NCBI RefSeq assembly: GCF_016862935.1
Contig: NZ_BONX01000050.1
Location: forward strand, 57,896-121,895
Reading direction: 5' to 3'
DNA: 64,000 bases
DNA from: Plantactinospora mayteni
Lineage (GTDB): Bacteria; Actinomycetota; Actinomycetes; Mycobacteriales; Micromonosporaceae
This document shows, piece by piece, positions 35,718 through 44,096 of this stretch. Position numbers and translations under genes: made by a program. The first letter of the stretch is position 1. Each line of letters begins with the position of its first letter. The notes beneath the pieces are model-generated. The model made no database searches and was not told the DNA's origin. It saw only the letters and a list, made by a program, of their open reading frames with translations.

Positions 35718-36173
35718 CTATGCGGCGCTGTAGGTCAGGCAGCGGTCCAACTTGACGCTGTCGTCGTGGCTCCAGTACTCGACGATCCGGTCGCCGTCGA
35801 CCCGCAGGATGTCGACCCCGGAGCAGGCCACGATGATCCGGTGTGGACAGAGAGTGCTCGGGTCGTCGCCGGCCCGGGTGAGCTTCCACCGACCGGCGAT
35901 CAGGTCGGGCCCGATGATCGGGCCGACCTCGACGGCCAGCCGGGCGTCCGGGCAGCCGGCGTGCCGGCCGGAGACCCAGGCCACCAGCGCCTGACGGCCC
36001 CGGACCTGCTCCGGCGACCCGCCGGGCACCGGAAGGTGGGCGAGAACCGTGGGCGCGAGGATCTCCTCGACGAGCGACCGGTCGCCGTTACGCAGCGCCA
36101 TCCAGTTCTGCCAGAGCATCGGCCGGGAGTCGACGGGGACCACGGCCGAGCTGTGGTTGGTGTTGATGGTCAT
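35718..36173 (-). CDS. SnoaL/NTF2-like protein
   Basis: A 151-residue SnoaL-like cone-fold protein: WQNWMALRNGDRSLVEEILAPTVLAHLP, QALVAWVSGRHAGCPDARLAVEVGPIIGPDLIAGRWKL and DILRVDGDRIVEYWSHDD, the family's closing strand. ATG 36173 is chosen over an upstream start because the fold begins there. Likely a small-molecule binding or isomerase protein. Lies downstream of the WYL regulator on the same strand. Confidence 0.87.
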   Translation of the reverse strand: MTINTNHSSAVVPVDSRPMLWQNWMALRNGDRSLVEEILAPTVLAHLPVPGGSPEQVRGRQALVAWVSGRHAGCPDARLAVEVGPIIGPDLIAGRWKLTRAGDDPSTLCPHRIIVACSGVDILRVDGDRIVEYWSHDDSVKLDRCLTYSAA

Positions 36174-36267
36174 CGCGAGAGTCCTCCCGTGGGCGGTGAT
36201 CCGGCCCGGCCCGCCGATCGCTCGGCGGCACCGCGCCGGCCTCGTCACCTACCATTCTCGCCGCTGG

Positions 36268-37023
36268 TCAGGACAGCATCCTGTCCGCTTTTCCCGACGA
36301 ATCCGCTCGTCCGGGCAGTTGCAGCCGGGTCGCCGGCACGTCGAGCCCACCCCGCCAGGCGGGCTCGATCGACCGGGGCGGCGCGGTCTCGTTGGTCGGC
36401 GCCGCCCGGCGCATCCGGTCCAGCCGGAACCCGCGTACCTCCTGCCGGAGTCGGCACCAGCCGACCAGATACCACTGCCGGCCGGCGCCGAGCAGCTCCA
36501 CCGGCTCGATCAGCCGGTGCGAGATCGCGCCGTTGCGGTCGACGTATTCGATCGCCAGCACGGTGCGGCTGAGCAGCGCGTCACCGGCGGTCCGGAGCAC
36601 CTGCCGGGCGGGCGCCGCCGCCGGCTCCGGCTCCAGTGCCGTCAGCCTGATCCGGCCGGCGATCTCGGCCACGGCCTCCACACCGGAGGGTGGCATCACC
36701 GCGAGGATCTTGTGCAGCACCGAACGCGCCGCGTCGACGAACGGAGTGTCGGCCATGGTCTCCAGCGCGACGGCGGCGGCGACCGCCTCGCGCGGGGTAA
36801 TGTTCACCGGCGGGAGCGTGTAGGCCCGGTCCAGTACGTAGCCGCCACCCCGGCCCAGCTCGGGGTAGATGGGCACGCCGGACTCCTGTAGGGCGCCGAT
36901 GTCCCGCCTGATCGTACGCGCGTCGACCTCGAATCGGTCGGCGAGCCAGCGTGCGCTGCGCGGTCGGGGTGCGACCGCGCGCAACTCCTCCACCAGGGCA
37001 TAAAGCCGATCGGTACGGTTCAC
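36268..37023 (-). CDS. WYL-domain (YafY-type) transcriptional regulator
   Basis: A 251-residue regulator with N-terminal winged helix LYALVEELRAVAPRPRSARWLADRFEVDARTIRRDIGALQESGVPIY and a glycine wing GRGGGYVL. The WYL domain has RTVLAIEYVDRNGAISHRLIEPVELLGAGRQWYLVGWCRLRQEVRGFRLDRM, with W-Y-L intact. Such regulators sense nucleic-acid or small ligands. GTG start, with TAGTTT exactly 6 nt upstream and no Shine-Dalgarno: candidate leaderless gene. Probable regulator of the downstream SnoaL-like gene. Confidence 0.92.
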   Translation of the reverse strand: MNRTDRLYALVEELRAVAPRPRSARWLADRFEVDARTIRRDIGALQESGVPIYPELGRGGGYVLDRAYTLPPVNITPREAVAAAVALETMADTPFVDAARSVLHKILAVMPPSGVEAVAEIAGRIRLTALEPEPAAAPARQVLRTAGDALLSRTVLAIEYVDRNGAISHRLIEPVELLGAGRQWYLVGWCRLRQEVRGFRLDRMRRAAPTNETAPPRSIEPAWRGGLDVPATRLQLPGRADSSGKADRMLS

Positions 37024-37178
37024 CTGCCAAAACTACCGGTCTGGTATGACGTTTCCGCCGGCTCGCGCACCGGCCCGAGCCGCTGCTCACCGGCCCGGCG
37101 CCCCGGGCAGCTGGCTGCTGAGGTGTCGGGCTTCGATGTCGGCCCGGTCGAGGGTGCGGCGGGTCTCGTCGACTGCGG

Positions 37179-40100
37179 TCAGGAGCCGCTGCTCACCAGT
37201 CCGGGCGCGTCGGCCAGCCGCAGTACGATGCTGGCCAGCGCCGGGGTGCGGGTGTCCCGGGGGTCGCTGAGGATCCCGGCCCAGAACCGGGCGTCCCGGG
37301 CCGCGTCCCGGTCGCCGGTCTCGTCGTACGCCCGGGCCAGCATGTGCAGCGTGGCCGCCTGGGCCGACGGCATGCTCATCTCCTCGAACGTCCGGACGCA
37401 CCGCCGGAGTACCCCGACCGCCGCGTTCGCCCGCCCCTCGCCGATCCAGCTCACCGCCAGGTCCCGGGCCAGGCCGGTGGCCCAGGGGCGGTCACCCAAC
37501 TGCACCGCCAGGTCGTGGCTCTGCTGGAGCCGGTGCACCGCCTCGGCACGCCGGCCGAGACAGACCGCCGCCGAGGCGAGGTGCCGCAGCGCGGCCAGCA
37601 GCACGTACCGGTCGTTGACCGTACGCAGCAGCGCCACGGCCCGCTCCGCGGCGGCGTACGCCAGCGCCGGCTCGTCGCGGAGCAGCCGGGTCACCGCGAG
37701 CGCGTTCAGGCAGCGGGCGGTGACGATCTCGGCGGCACCCAGCTCGTCGGCCTCGGCCACCGCCGCCTCGTCCACCGCCAGCGCCTCGTCCAGCCGCCCC
37801 AGCCCCCGATACGCGGCCGAGAGCACCGGCGCGGCCAGCAGCGCACCGAGCGGGTCCCCCTCGGCCCGGAACAGCGCCACCGCCCGCTCGGCGGTCGACG
37901 CGGCGTCCTCGGCGCGGTTCTGGTAGTCGTAGAGCACCGCCTCGTCGCTGAGCAGGCAGGCCAGGCCGTGCCGGTCGGCGAGCCGCTCGTAGCGGTCCCG
38001 GCCGTCGCGCAGCCGCTCGGCCGCGCCCGCCAGGTCGCCCCGGGCCAGTTGCAGCAACCCGATCACGAAGTCGGCCCGGGCGATCGTCCGGTCGTCGCCG
38101 ATCCGCTCGGCGGCTTGCCGGGCCAGCCGCTGCACCGCCTGGAGTTCCGTCCAGTGCCCGTGCACCCAGCAGAACGGGGCGAGCCGCTCGGCGAGATCGA
38201 TCGCGGCCCGCTCGGCACCGCACTCCATGGCGAGTCCGAGCAGCCCGGTGAGGAAGTCGAGTTCGGCGGTGAACCAGCCCAGCGGGTCGGCGGCGACCCG
38301 CTCGGCGGCGCGTGCCGGGCGTACCCGTTCGGCCGGCTCCGCCAGGCGGGCCCAGGTCAGGGTCCGGGGCAGCCGGCGAGCGGCGGTGCCGGCGAGCGCG
38401 GCGGACGCCGCCACCAGCCGACCCCGGGCCCCGGCCCGGCGTCCCGGCCGGCCGGCCGGGACGGCGGGGGAACCGGCCGGGGTCCCCACCGTCGGGAGTG
38501 GACGGTCGTCGGCGACGGCGAGTTCCTCAGCGTAGACCCGGAGCAGGTCGTGCAGGCGATAACGCGGTTCGCCCCCGTCGGGCGGTCGGGTCACCTCCAG
38601 CAGGCTCGCCTCGACCAGCTCGTCCAACACCCGGTCGGCGTCGGCGCTGTCGAGCAGTTCGGCGACCGCCCAGGCCGCGAAGCTGACCGGGCCGAGCGAG
38701 CCGAGCAGGCCGAACGCCTCCCGGGTCGGCGGCGAGAGCGCCTGCACGCTCAGCGCCAGGCTGGCCCGGACCTGGAGGTCTCCGGCGGCCAGCTCGTCGA
38801 GGCGCTGCCGCTCGTCGTCGAGCCGGTCGGCGAGGATCGCCAGCGGCCACGACCGGGTGGCGAGCCGGGTACCCGCGATCCGGACCGCCAGCGGCAGGTT
38901 GCCGCAGGCGGCGGCGATCCGGGCCGCCTGGCCCGGCTCCTCCGCCACCCGCTCCGGACCCACCACGTCGGCCAGCAGCGCCCGGGCCTCGTCGTCGGTC
39001 AACGGGCCGACCGGCAGGTGCCGGGCGTCGATCAGCCCGCTGAGCCGGCGCCGGCTGGTGGTCAGCACGGCGCTGCCGGGGGTACCCGGAAGCAGTGGCC
39101 GGACCTGGGCGGCGGTGGCGGCGTCGTCGAGGACGACCAGCACCCGCCGGTCCGCGAGCCGGGCCCGGTAGGCGGCGGCCAGCGCGGAGAGGTTCTGCGG
39201 CAGCGCCGAGCCGGGCACGCCCAGCACCCGGAGCAGGTCGGCCAGGACCGCAGCCGGATCCCGGGGCGCGGCCGAGGCACCGGCCAGGTGTACGAAGAGC
39301 TGCCCGTCCGGGAACCGCTCCCGGATCCGGTGTGCGACCGTCACCGCCAGGGCGCTCTTGCCCACGCCCGGCTGGCCGGAGACCGCCACCACCGGCACCC
39401 CGCCGGCCGCCGAGTCCAGCATCCGCTCGATCCGCTCGATGCTGCCGGCCCGGCCGACGAAACCCGGCAGGGCCGGCGGCAACTGGCAGACCGGGAACGG
39501 TGACCGGGGTACGGTCTCCGGCCGGTTGCCGGCCCGGCCGACCGACGGCTCCGCGCCGCGCAGGATCGCCTGGTGCAGCCGGCGCAGTTCGGGTCCCGGC
39601 TCGACGCCCAGCTCGGTGACGAAGATCTCCCGGGCCCGCTGGTACGCGGCCAGTGCGTCGGCCCGGCGCCCGGCGCGGTGCAGCGCCACCATCAACTGGC
39701 CGTACGGCCGCTCCCGCATCGGGTGCTCGGTGACCAGTTGGTGCAGCTCGGTCAGGACGGTGGCGAGGTCACCCTCGGCGTCGAGGTCGGCGTCGACGCA
39801 GTCCTCCTGCGCGCCGACCCGTTCGAGCTCCCACTGTGCGAGTTCGGGCTCCAGGGTCGGCACCGTCAGGTCGGCCAGGGGTCGCCCGCGCCACTGCCGC
39901 AGCCCGCGCCGGAACCGGTCGGCGGCGAGTACCGGATCGCCCGCGGCCAGCGCCGCCCGGCCGGTGGCCACCTCCCGGCGGAAGACGAGTACGTCGACGT
40001 CGTCGGTCGGCACCCGCAGCAGGTAGCCGTCGCTGCGGTGCTCGATGGTGACGCCGGGCAGCCGCTCCCGGAGCCGGGAGACGTAGGTCTGGAGGTTGGA

Positions 40101-40280
40101 GGCGTACGAGGCCGGTGGTTGGTCGCCCCAGAGCGTCTCCACCAGCCGGTCGACGGTGACGAGTTGGCCGGCGCCGACCAGCAGCGCGCCCAGCACGGTG
40201 CGCTGGTGCCGGCTGCGCAGCACCACCTCGGCGCCGGAGTCCGTGCAGACTCGCAGCGGCCCGAGCACCCCGAACTTCAC
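37179..40280 (-). CDS. SARP-type regulator with NB-ARC and TPR domains (AfsR-like)
   Basis: A 1033-residue pathway-type activator. Order: OmpR-like DNA-binding domain (1-95; LRSRHQRTVLGALLVGAGQLVTVDRLVETLWGD, YVSRLRERL), bacterial transcriptional activator domain BTAD (about 98-245; QAEERPYGQLM-type helix, here RERPYGQLMVALHRAGRRADALAAYQRAR), NB-ARC ATPase (Walker A GQPGVGKS, Walker B VLVVLDDAATAAQVRPLLPG, LTTSRRRL, GNLPLAVRIAG) and a C-terminal TPR array. AfsR/DnrI-type proteins bind direct repeats in promoters of antibiotic genes; no biosynthetic cluster is visible in this window, so targets lie elsewhere or are non-classical. ATG directly begins the DNA-binding domain. Confidence 0.95.
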   Translation of the reverse strand: MKFGVLGPLRVCTDSGAEVVLRSRHQRTVLGALLVGAGQLVTVDRLVETLWGDQPPASYASNLQTYVSRLRERLPGVTIEHRSDGYLLRVPTDDVDVLVFRREVATGRAALAAGDPVLAADRFRRGLRQWRGRPLADLTVPTLEPELAQWELERVGAQEDCVDADLDAEGDLATVLTELHQLVTEHPMRERPYGQLMVALHRAGRRADALAAYQRAREIFVTELGVEPGPELRRLHQAILRGAEPSVGRAGNRPETVPRSPFPVCQLPPALPGFVGRAGSIERIERMLDSAAGGVPVVAVSGQPGVGKSALAVTVAHRIRERFPDGQLFVHLAGASAAPRDPAAVLADLLRVLGVPGSALPQNLSALAAAYRARLADRRVLVVLDDAATAAQVRPLLPGTPGSAVLTTSRRRLSGLIDARHLPVGPLTDDEARALLADVVGPERVAEEPGQAARIAAACGNLPLAVRIAGTRLATRSWPLAILADRLDDERQRLDELAAGDLQVRASLALSVQALSPPTREAFGLLGSLGPVSFAAWAVAELLDSADADRVLDELVEASLLEVTRPPDGGEPRYRLHDLLRVYAEELAVADDRPLPTVGTPAGSPAVPAGRPGRRAGARGRLVAASAALAGTAARRLPRTLTWARLAEPAERVRPARAAERVAADPLGWFTAELDFLTGLLGLAMECGAERAAIDLAERLAPFCWVHGHWTELQAVQRLARQAAERIGDDRTIARADFVIGLLQLARGDLAGAAERLRDGRDRYERLADRHGLACLLSDEAVLYDYQNRAEDAASTAERAVALFRAEGDPLGALLAAPVLSAAYRGLGRLDEALAVDEAAVAEADELGAAEIVTARCLNALAVTRLLRDEPALAYAAAERAVALLRTVNDRYVLLAALRHLASAAVCLGRRAEAVHRLQQSHDLAVQLGDRPWATGLARDLAVSWIGEGRANAAVGVLRRCVRTFEEMSMPSAQAATLHMLARAYDETGDRDAARDARFWAGILSDPRDTRTPALASIVLRLADAPGLVSSGS

Positions 40281-40388
40281 TCGCCGTCTCCCCGAGCCGC
40301 AGGCAAATCACGGACATGAAACCGTACTACGCTGTCTGCCCTGGATGTGGCGGTGTACCGGCCCTTCGTCGGCGTGGCGTGTGGCAAC

Positions 40389-40476
40389 GAACCTTTTTCA
40401 ACCTCCCCTTGCGGTCCGTGGTGGCCGCAGGTGGAAGGCGGGGCGCATGTGCCGCGCGGTTCAGGTTGAAAGGTTC
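40389..40476. repeat. 88-bp palindrome-ended intergenic element, copy 1
   Basis: Ends are GAACCTTTTTCAACCT and AGGTTGAAAGGTTC, inverted relative to each other. Interior includes CCCCTTGCGGTCCG and GCCGCGCGGTTC. It matches the reverse complement of the element at 41583-41672 over its whole length (about 85% by eye). No coding capacity; MITE- or REP-like. Confidence 0.8.
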
Positions 40477-40784
40477 GATCGTGTGGCAGTTGTGTGGCGG
40501 GCATCCCCAAGCTGCTAGAGGCCCGCGGGGGGCGGGCCGGTCACGGGGGTCGGCGTTCGGGGGGACTCGGGTGCCGGGGAGGTGTCCCTGACACCGGATC
40601 GAGCGCCGGGCACCCGACCATCCGATGTAGACCCCGGCCGACCCGGCCGCCGGTCCGGGCGCGCCGGCGCTGGTCCGACCGGTGCGCCCCGTGCGCCCCT
40701 GTGCGACCCTGGGGCGCTCCGGGTGACCCGGGCCTAGCGGCCTCGGACGGCCGCGACCATGCAGTTTTCTTCCGAAAGGCAATG
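40477..40784. other. Intergenic region, no gene seen
   Basis: 308 bp of GC-rich sequence between the element and the next gene. Only the GAAAGG ribosome site at 40774-40779 is recognised; no promoter or RNA motif is clear. Confidence 0.5.
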
Positions 40785-41567
40785 ATGTCCACATATCCAC
40801 CGCCGGGCTACGGCCCTGGCGAGCCGTCCAACGACCCTCGCTATTCCGGCCAGTCCGGCGGGTACGGCGCTCCGGCGGGCGGCGGTTCCGGCTACCAGTC
40901 ACACTCCTCGGGCTCCTACCAGCCCTCGTCGGACCCGTACCAGCAGTCCTCCGGCTCCTACCAGCAGTCCTCCTCCGGCTCCTACCCGCCGCCCTCGTCG
41001 CCGGGTTCGTACCCGCAGTCGTCGGAGCAGCAGTACCCGCAGGCGTCCGGTTACCCGTCGTCGGGCGCGCACGCGTCGGCGCCCTCCTCGCCGGCCGGTC
41101 CGCCCGCACAGTTCGGTACCCCGGTGCCGCCGAAGAAGAGCAAGGCACCGCTGATCATCGGCATCGTCCTCGGCGTCGTACTGCTCTGCTGCGGCGGCGG
41201 CACCGCGCTGGCCCTCTGGGCCGGCGACGACGAGACCGATCCGGGCGTCGCCGCCAGCGAGAGCCCGGACGCACCGAGCCCGAAGACGACGCCGAAGGGC
41301 AAGGCCTCGCCGACCCCGGAGGAGGACTCGATCGAGGGCGACCTCGACAAGTTCAAGAAGGGCGACTGCCTCACCATCGACGAGATCACCGACGAGGTCG
41401 AGGAGGCGAGTTGCGGCGCCAAGGGCGCGCTCGAGGTGCTGCTGCGCAAGGACGGCACCATCAGCGAGTCCGCCTGCGAGTCCACCGACTACACGCAGTA
41501 CCTCTACCAGGACGGCACGATCGGCACGCTCCAGGACTTCATCCTGTGCGTCGCTCCGGCCCGCTGA
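40785..41567 (+). CDS. LppU/SCO3897-like membrane protein with low-complexity N-terminus
   Basis: A 260-residue single-pass protein. Residues 1-115 are a disordered, Tyr/Gln/Ser/Pro-rich region with SSGSYQQ, SGSYPPP and similar repeats, lying in the cytoplasm. One transmembrane helix follows (LIIGIVLGVVLLCCGGGTALALW), then an acidic Ser/Pro linker and a small folded extracellular domain with cysteines: GDCLTI, EEASCGAKGALEVLLRK, SACESTDYTQYLY and FILCVAPAR. That Cys pattern fits the LppU-type family of actinobacteria. Two ATGs are adjacent; the second (40785) is better spaced from GAAAGG. The gene is bracketed by two inverted copies of the 90-bp element. Confidence 0.8.
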   Translation: MSTYPPPGYGPGEPSNDPRYSGQSGGYGAPAGGGSGYQSHSSGSYQPSSDPYQQSSGSYQQSSSGSYPPPSSPGSYPQSSEQQYPQASGYPSSGAHASAPSSPAGPPAQFGTPVPPKKSKAPLIIGIVLGVVLLCCGGGTALALWAGDDETDPGVAASESPDAPSPKTTPKGKASPTPEEDSIEGDLDKFKKGDCLTIDEITDEVEEASCGAKGALEVLLRKDGTISESACESTDYTQYLYQDGTIGTLQDFILCVAPAR

Positions 41568-41582
41568 CGGCGGCCCGCGAGT

Positions 41583-41672
41583 GAACCTTTTTCCACCTGA
41601 ACCGCGCGGCGCTCGCGCCCCGCGTTCGACCTCGCGGTCCATCGGACCGCAAGGGGAGGTTGAAAAAGGTTC
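41583..41672. repeat. 90-bp palindrome-ended intergenic element, copy 2
   Basis: Ends GAACCTTTTTCCACCT and AGGTTGAAAAAGGTTC. Interior has GCGGTCC and GGACCGC facing each other. It is the inverted counterpart of copy 1 at 40389-40476 and begins 15 bp after the LppU-like stop. Could fold into a terminator-like hairpin. Confidence 0.8.
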
Positions 41673-41878
41673 AGTAATCCGCCCCCTCGCGGCCCGTGAG
41701 GGGGCGGGCCGGCAGGGGTGAGCGGGCGCCGCCGGCCGCCGGGGGCGGCGGATCGACGGCAGTCGACCAACGGGGGGTGCGGTGGTCCGGGGCGGGGAGC
41801 GTCCGGGCCACCGCACGGTCGCTTCCTTAGCCCCCAACCAAGCGATTCTTAAGACTGAACTAAGCCGGCCGCTCGGGC

Positions 41879-41914
41879 TTGGTTTCCGACCCGTACAACC
41901 GGTACATATTCTTC
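41879..41914 (+). promoter_or_regulatory. Candidate promoter of the reductase operon
   Basis: TTGGTT at 41879-41884, 18-nt spacer, TACATA at 41903-41908, then 6 nt to the GTG at 41915. Matches a housekeeping sigma promoter whose transcript would start at the start codon itself. Confidence 0.5.
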
Positions 41915-43552
41915 GTGACTCGTCGTCGGGATGTCGAAACGGCCGAGCCGCTCACCGAATGGGTGACCGGCCTGTTGCCCCGGGTGCCGTCCGAGGACCC
42001 CTACGACCGGCCACCCCGGGGGCGGGACCGCGAACCGTACGACGAGTTCGAGCGGTACGACCCGGCCGAGCCGGCGCGTACCGACGACGGGTGGTCGAAC
42101 CCGTCCCGTGGCCGTGAACCGTCCCGGGGCCGCGAGCCGTGGTCGTACGCCGAGGAGGCGCCCGCGCGCCGACCCAACCCGATCAGCGGGGCGGCGGAGG
42201 CGGCCCGGCACCGGGAGACCGCCGAGGTCGAGCCGTACGACCGCAGTGGCCGGCTCTTCTTCCACATCGTCTTCTGGTCGGCGCTGGCCACCAGTGTCTA
42301 CCTGTGGTGGCTGAACACCCCGGCCGAGTCGATCCGGACCACCGCCGACATCCTGATCGCCGGTGGCCGGCTCACCGGCATGGTCGGCGGGTTCCTGCTG
42401 CTCGCCCAGGTGCTGCTGATGAGCCGGGTCGGCTGGCTGGAACGCTGGATCGGCGCGCACTCGCTGCTGATCTGGCACCGGGAGCTGGGCGCCTTCCTGC
42501 TGCTGGCCATCCTGGCGCACGCCGGACTGATCGCGGTCGGCTACAGCAAGCTCACCAACACGCCGGTGGGCGAGGGCACCTGGCGGCTGCTGAGCACGTA
42601 CGAGGACATGATCAGCGCGACGGTGGCCACCGGCATCCTGGTCGGCATCGCGCTGCTGGCCATCCGGGCCATCCGCCGGATGATGAACTACGAACTCTGG
42701 TACTACCTGCACCTGAGCACCTATCTGGTGCTGCTGTTCAGCTACGGCCACCAGTTCGCCGCCGGCCAGGAGCTCTCCAAGCCCGGCTTCGGGCAGTACT
42801 TCTGGGCCGGGCTCTACGTCTTCGTCGTCGCCTGTGTCCTCTGGGGACGGATCATCGCCCCGATCAAGTTCAACCTGCGGCACCGGCTGCGGGTCGAGGA
42901 CGTGGTGCCGGAGGCGTACGAGATGGTGTCGATCTACATCTCCGGCAACCGCCTCGACGAGCTGGACGCCCGGGCCGGGCAGTACTTCCGGTGGCGGTTC
43001 CTGACCAAGGGCGCCTGGTGGCAGGCGCACCCGTTCTCGCTCTCGGCCGCGCCGAACGAGCAGTGGCTGCGGCTGACCGTCAAGGTCGTCGGTGACCACA
43101 CCGAGTCCCTGCAATACCTGGAGCCGGGTACCCGGATCTTCGCCGAGGGGCCGTCCGGGGTCTTCACCGCCGATCGGGCGATCCGGCCCCGGGCGCTGCT
43201 GATCGCCGGCGGCAGCGGCATCGCGCCGATCCGTGCGCTGCTGGAGGACCTGCCCGAGCAGACCGTGGTGATCTACCGCTCCCGGACCGAGGAGGAACTG
43301 CTCTTCCGCGACGAGCTGGACTTCCTGGCCCGGTCCCGGAACGCGCAGGTCTGGTACGTCATCGGCTCCCGCGAGGACCCGGCGTCCCGGCACCTCTTCA
43401 CCGCCAAGGGCATGCGCGAGCTGGTCCCGGACGTACGCCGCCGGGACATCTACCTCTGCGGGCCGCCCGGCCTGGTCGACGTCTCGATGCGGACGATGCG
43501 CAAGCTCCGGGTGCCGCGCCGGCAGATCCACCTCGACCCGTTCGAATTCTGA
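41915..43552 (+). CDS. Ferric-reductase-like transmembrane flavin/heme oxidoreductase
   Basis: A 545-residue membrane protein. A charged disordered N-terminus (about 100 residues with EPSRGREP-type repeats) is followed by six helices with the ferric-reductase-like heme histidines (LLIWHRELGAFLLL, LAHAGLIAVGY, YYLHLSTYLVLLFSYGHQF). The C-terminal FAD/NAD(P)H module shows AGQYFRWRFL, HPFSLSAAP (FAD-binding), GPSGVFT, LIAGGSGIAPIRALLEDLP (NAD-binding) and YLCGPPGL. It should pass electrons from NAD(P)H across the membrane. The two downstream genes supply the outer flavin carrier. A start 36 bp upstream (TTG) is possible; the GTG fits a leaderless transcript. Confidence 0.88.
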   Translation: MTRRRDVETAEPLTEWVTGLLPRVPSEDPYDRPPRGRDREPYDEFERYDPAEPARTDDGWSNPSRGREPSRGREPWSYAEEAPARRPNPISGAAEAARHRETAEVEPYDRSGRLFFHIVFWSALATSVYLWWLNTPAESIRTTADILIAGGRLTGMVGGFLLLAQVLLMSRVGWLERWIGAHSLLIWHRELGAFLLLAILAHAGLIAVGYSKLTNTPVGEGTWRLLSTYEDMISATVATGILVGIALLAIRAIRRMMNYELWYYLHLSTYLVLLFSYGHQFAAGQELSKPGFGQYFWAGLYVFVVACVLWGRIIAPIKFNLRHRLRVEDVVPEAYEMVSIYISGNRLDELDARAGQYFRWRFLTKGAWWQAHPFSLSAAPNEQWLRLTVKVVGDHTESLQYLEPGTRIFAEGPSGVFTADRAIRPRALLIAGGSGIAPIRALLEDLPEQTVVIYRSRTEEELLFRDELDFLARSRNAQVWYVIGSREDPASRHLFTAKGMRELVPDVRRRDIYLCGPPGLVDVSMRTMRKLRVPRRQIHLDPFEF

Positions 43553-43587
43553 TTCCCCCCGCACACCACCCCTACGGAGGTAATCCC

Positions 43588-44091
43588 GTGCGTCGTGCCG
43601 CCTTCGCCGTCCTCGGTACCGCCATCGGCGCCACCCTGCTGATCGGCGCCAAACTCGGCACCTCGACCGACGACCCCGGCACCCAGGTGGCGCTGGAGGA
43701 GGAGACCGGCGACGCGTCCGCCAGCCCGTCACCGGGCGGCACCGCCCCGGCCGGGAAGGCCACCGCGCCGCCGGCCAAGAAGCCTGCGGCCAAGCCGCCG
43801 GCGGGCGGGCTGAAGGACGGCACCTTCGCCGGTGCGACCGCCAACTACGACTACGGGGCCATCAAGGTGACCATCACGGTCGCCGGTGGCAAGGTCACCG
43901 ACGCCGACGCGACCTATCCGGACGAGGACCCGACCAGCGCCGGGATCAACGAGAACGCGATCCCGAAGCTGCGCCAGCAGGCGCTCGCCGCGACCAGCGC
44001 CAGCAAGCTGAACACGGTCTCCGGGGCGAGCCTGACCAGCGCGGCGTACAAGGCGTCCCTCCAGTCGGCGCTCGACAAGGCGAAGGCCTGA
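43588..44091 (+). CDS. Extracytosolic FMN-binding domain protein
   Basis: A 167-residue exported protein. The N-terminus is a signal anchor (FAVLGTAIGATLLIGAKLG) followed by a Pro/Ala/Lys linker (residues 45-75). The FMN-binding domain (PF04205-like) follows: GLKDGTFAGATANYDYGAIKVTITVAGGKVTDADATYP, then NTVSGASLTSAAYKASLQSAL, where the Ser/Thr of SGAS is the expected site for covalent FMN attached by ApbE. GGAGG precedes the GTG. It is a flavin shuttle between the membrane reductase and external acceptors. Confidence 0.92.
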   Translation: MRRAAFAVLGTAIGATLLIGAKLGTSTDDPGTQVALEEETGDASASPSPGGTAPAGKATAPPAKKPAAKPPAGGLKDGTFAGATANYDYGAIKVTITVAGGKVTDADATYPDEDPTSAGINENAIPKLRQQALAATSASKLNTVSGASLTSAAYKASLQSALDKAKA

Positions 44092-44096
44092 GTTCG

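Noticed and set aside
37024..37178. Extra coding sequence after the SARP gene (EQRLLTAVDETRRTLDRADI reading)
   Set aside because: No start codon or family; GAGCCGCTGCTCACC direct repeat nearby suggests a small duplication.
37179..40280. SARP as sign of an antibiotic cluster in the window
   Set aside because: No PKS, NRPS, terpene or RiPP genes are found.
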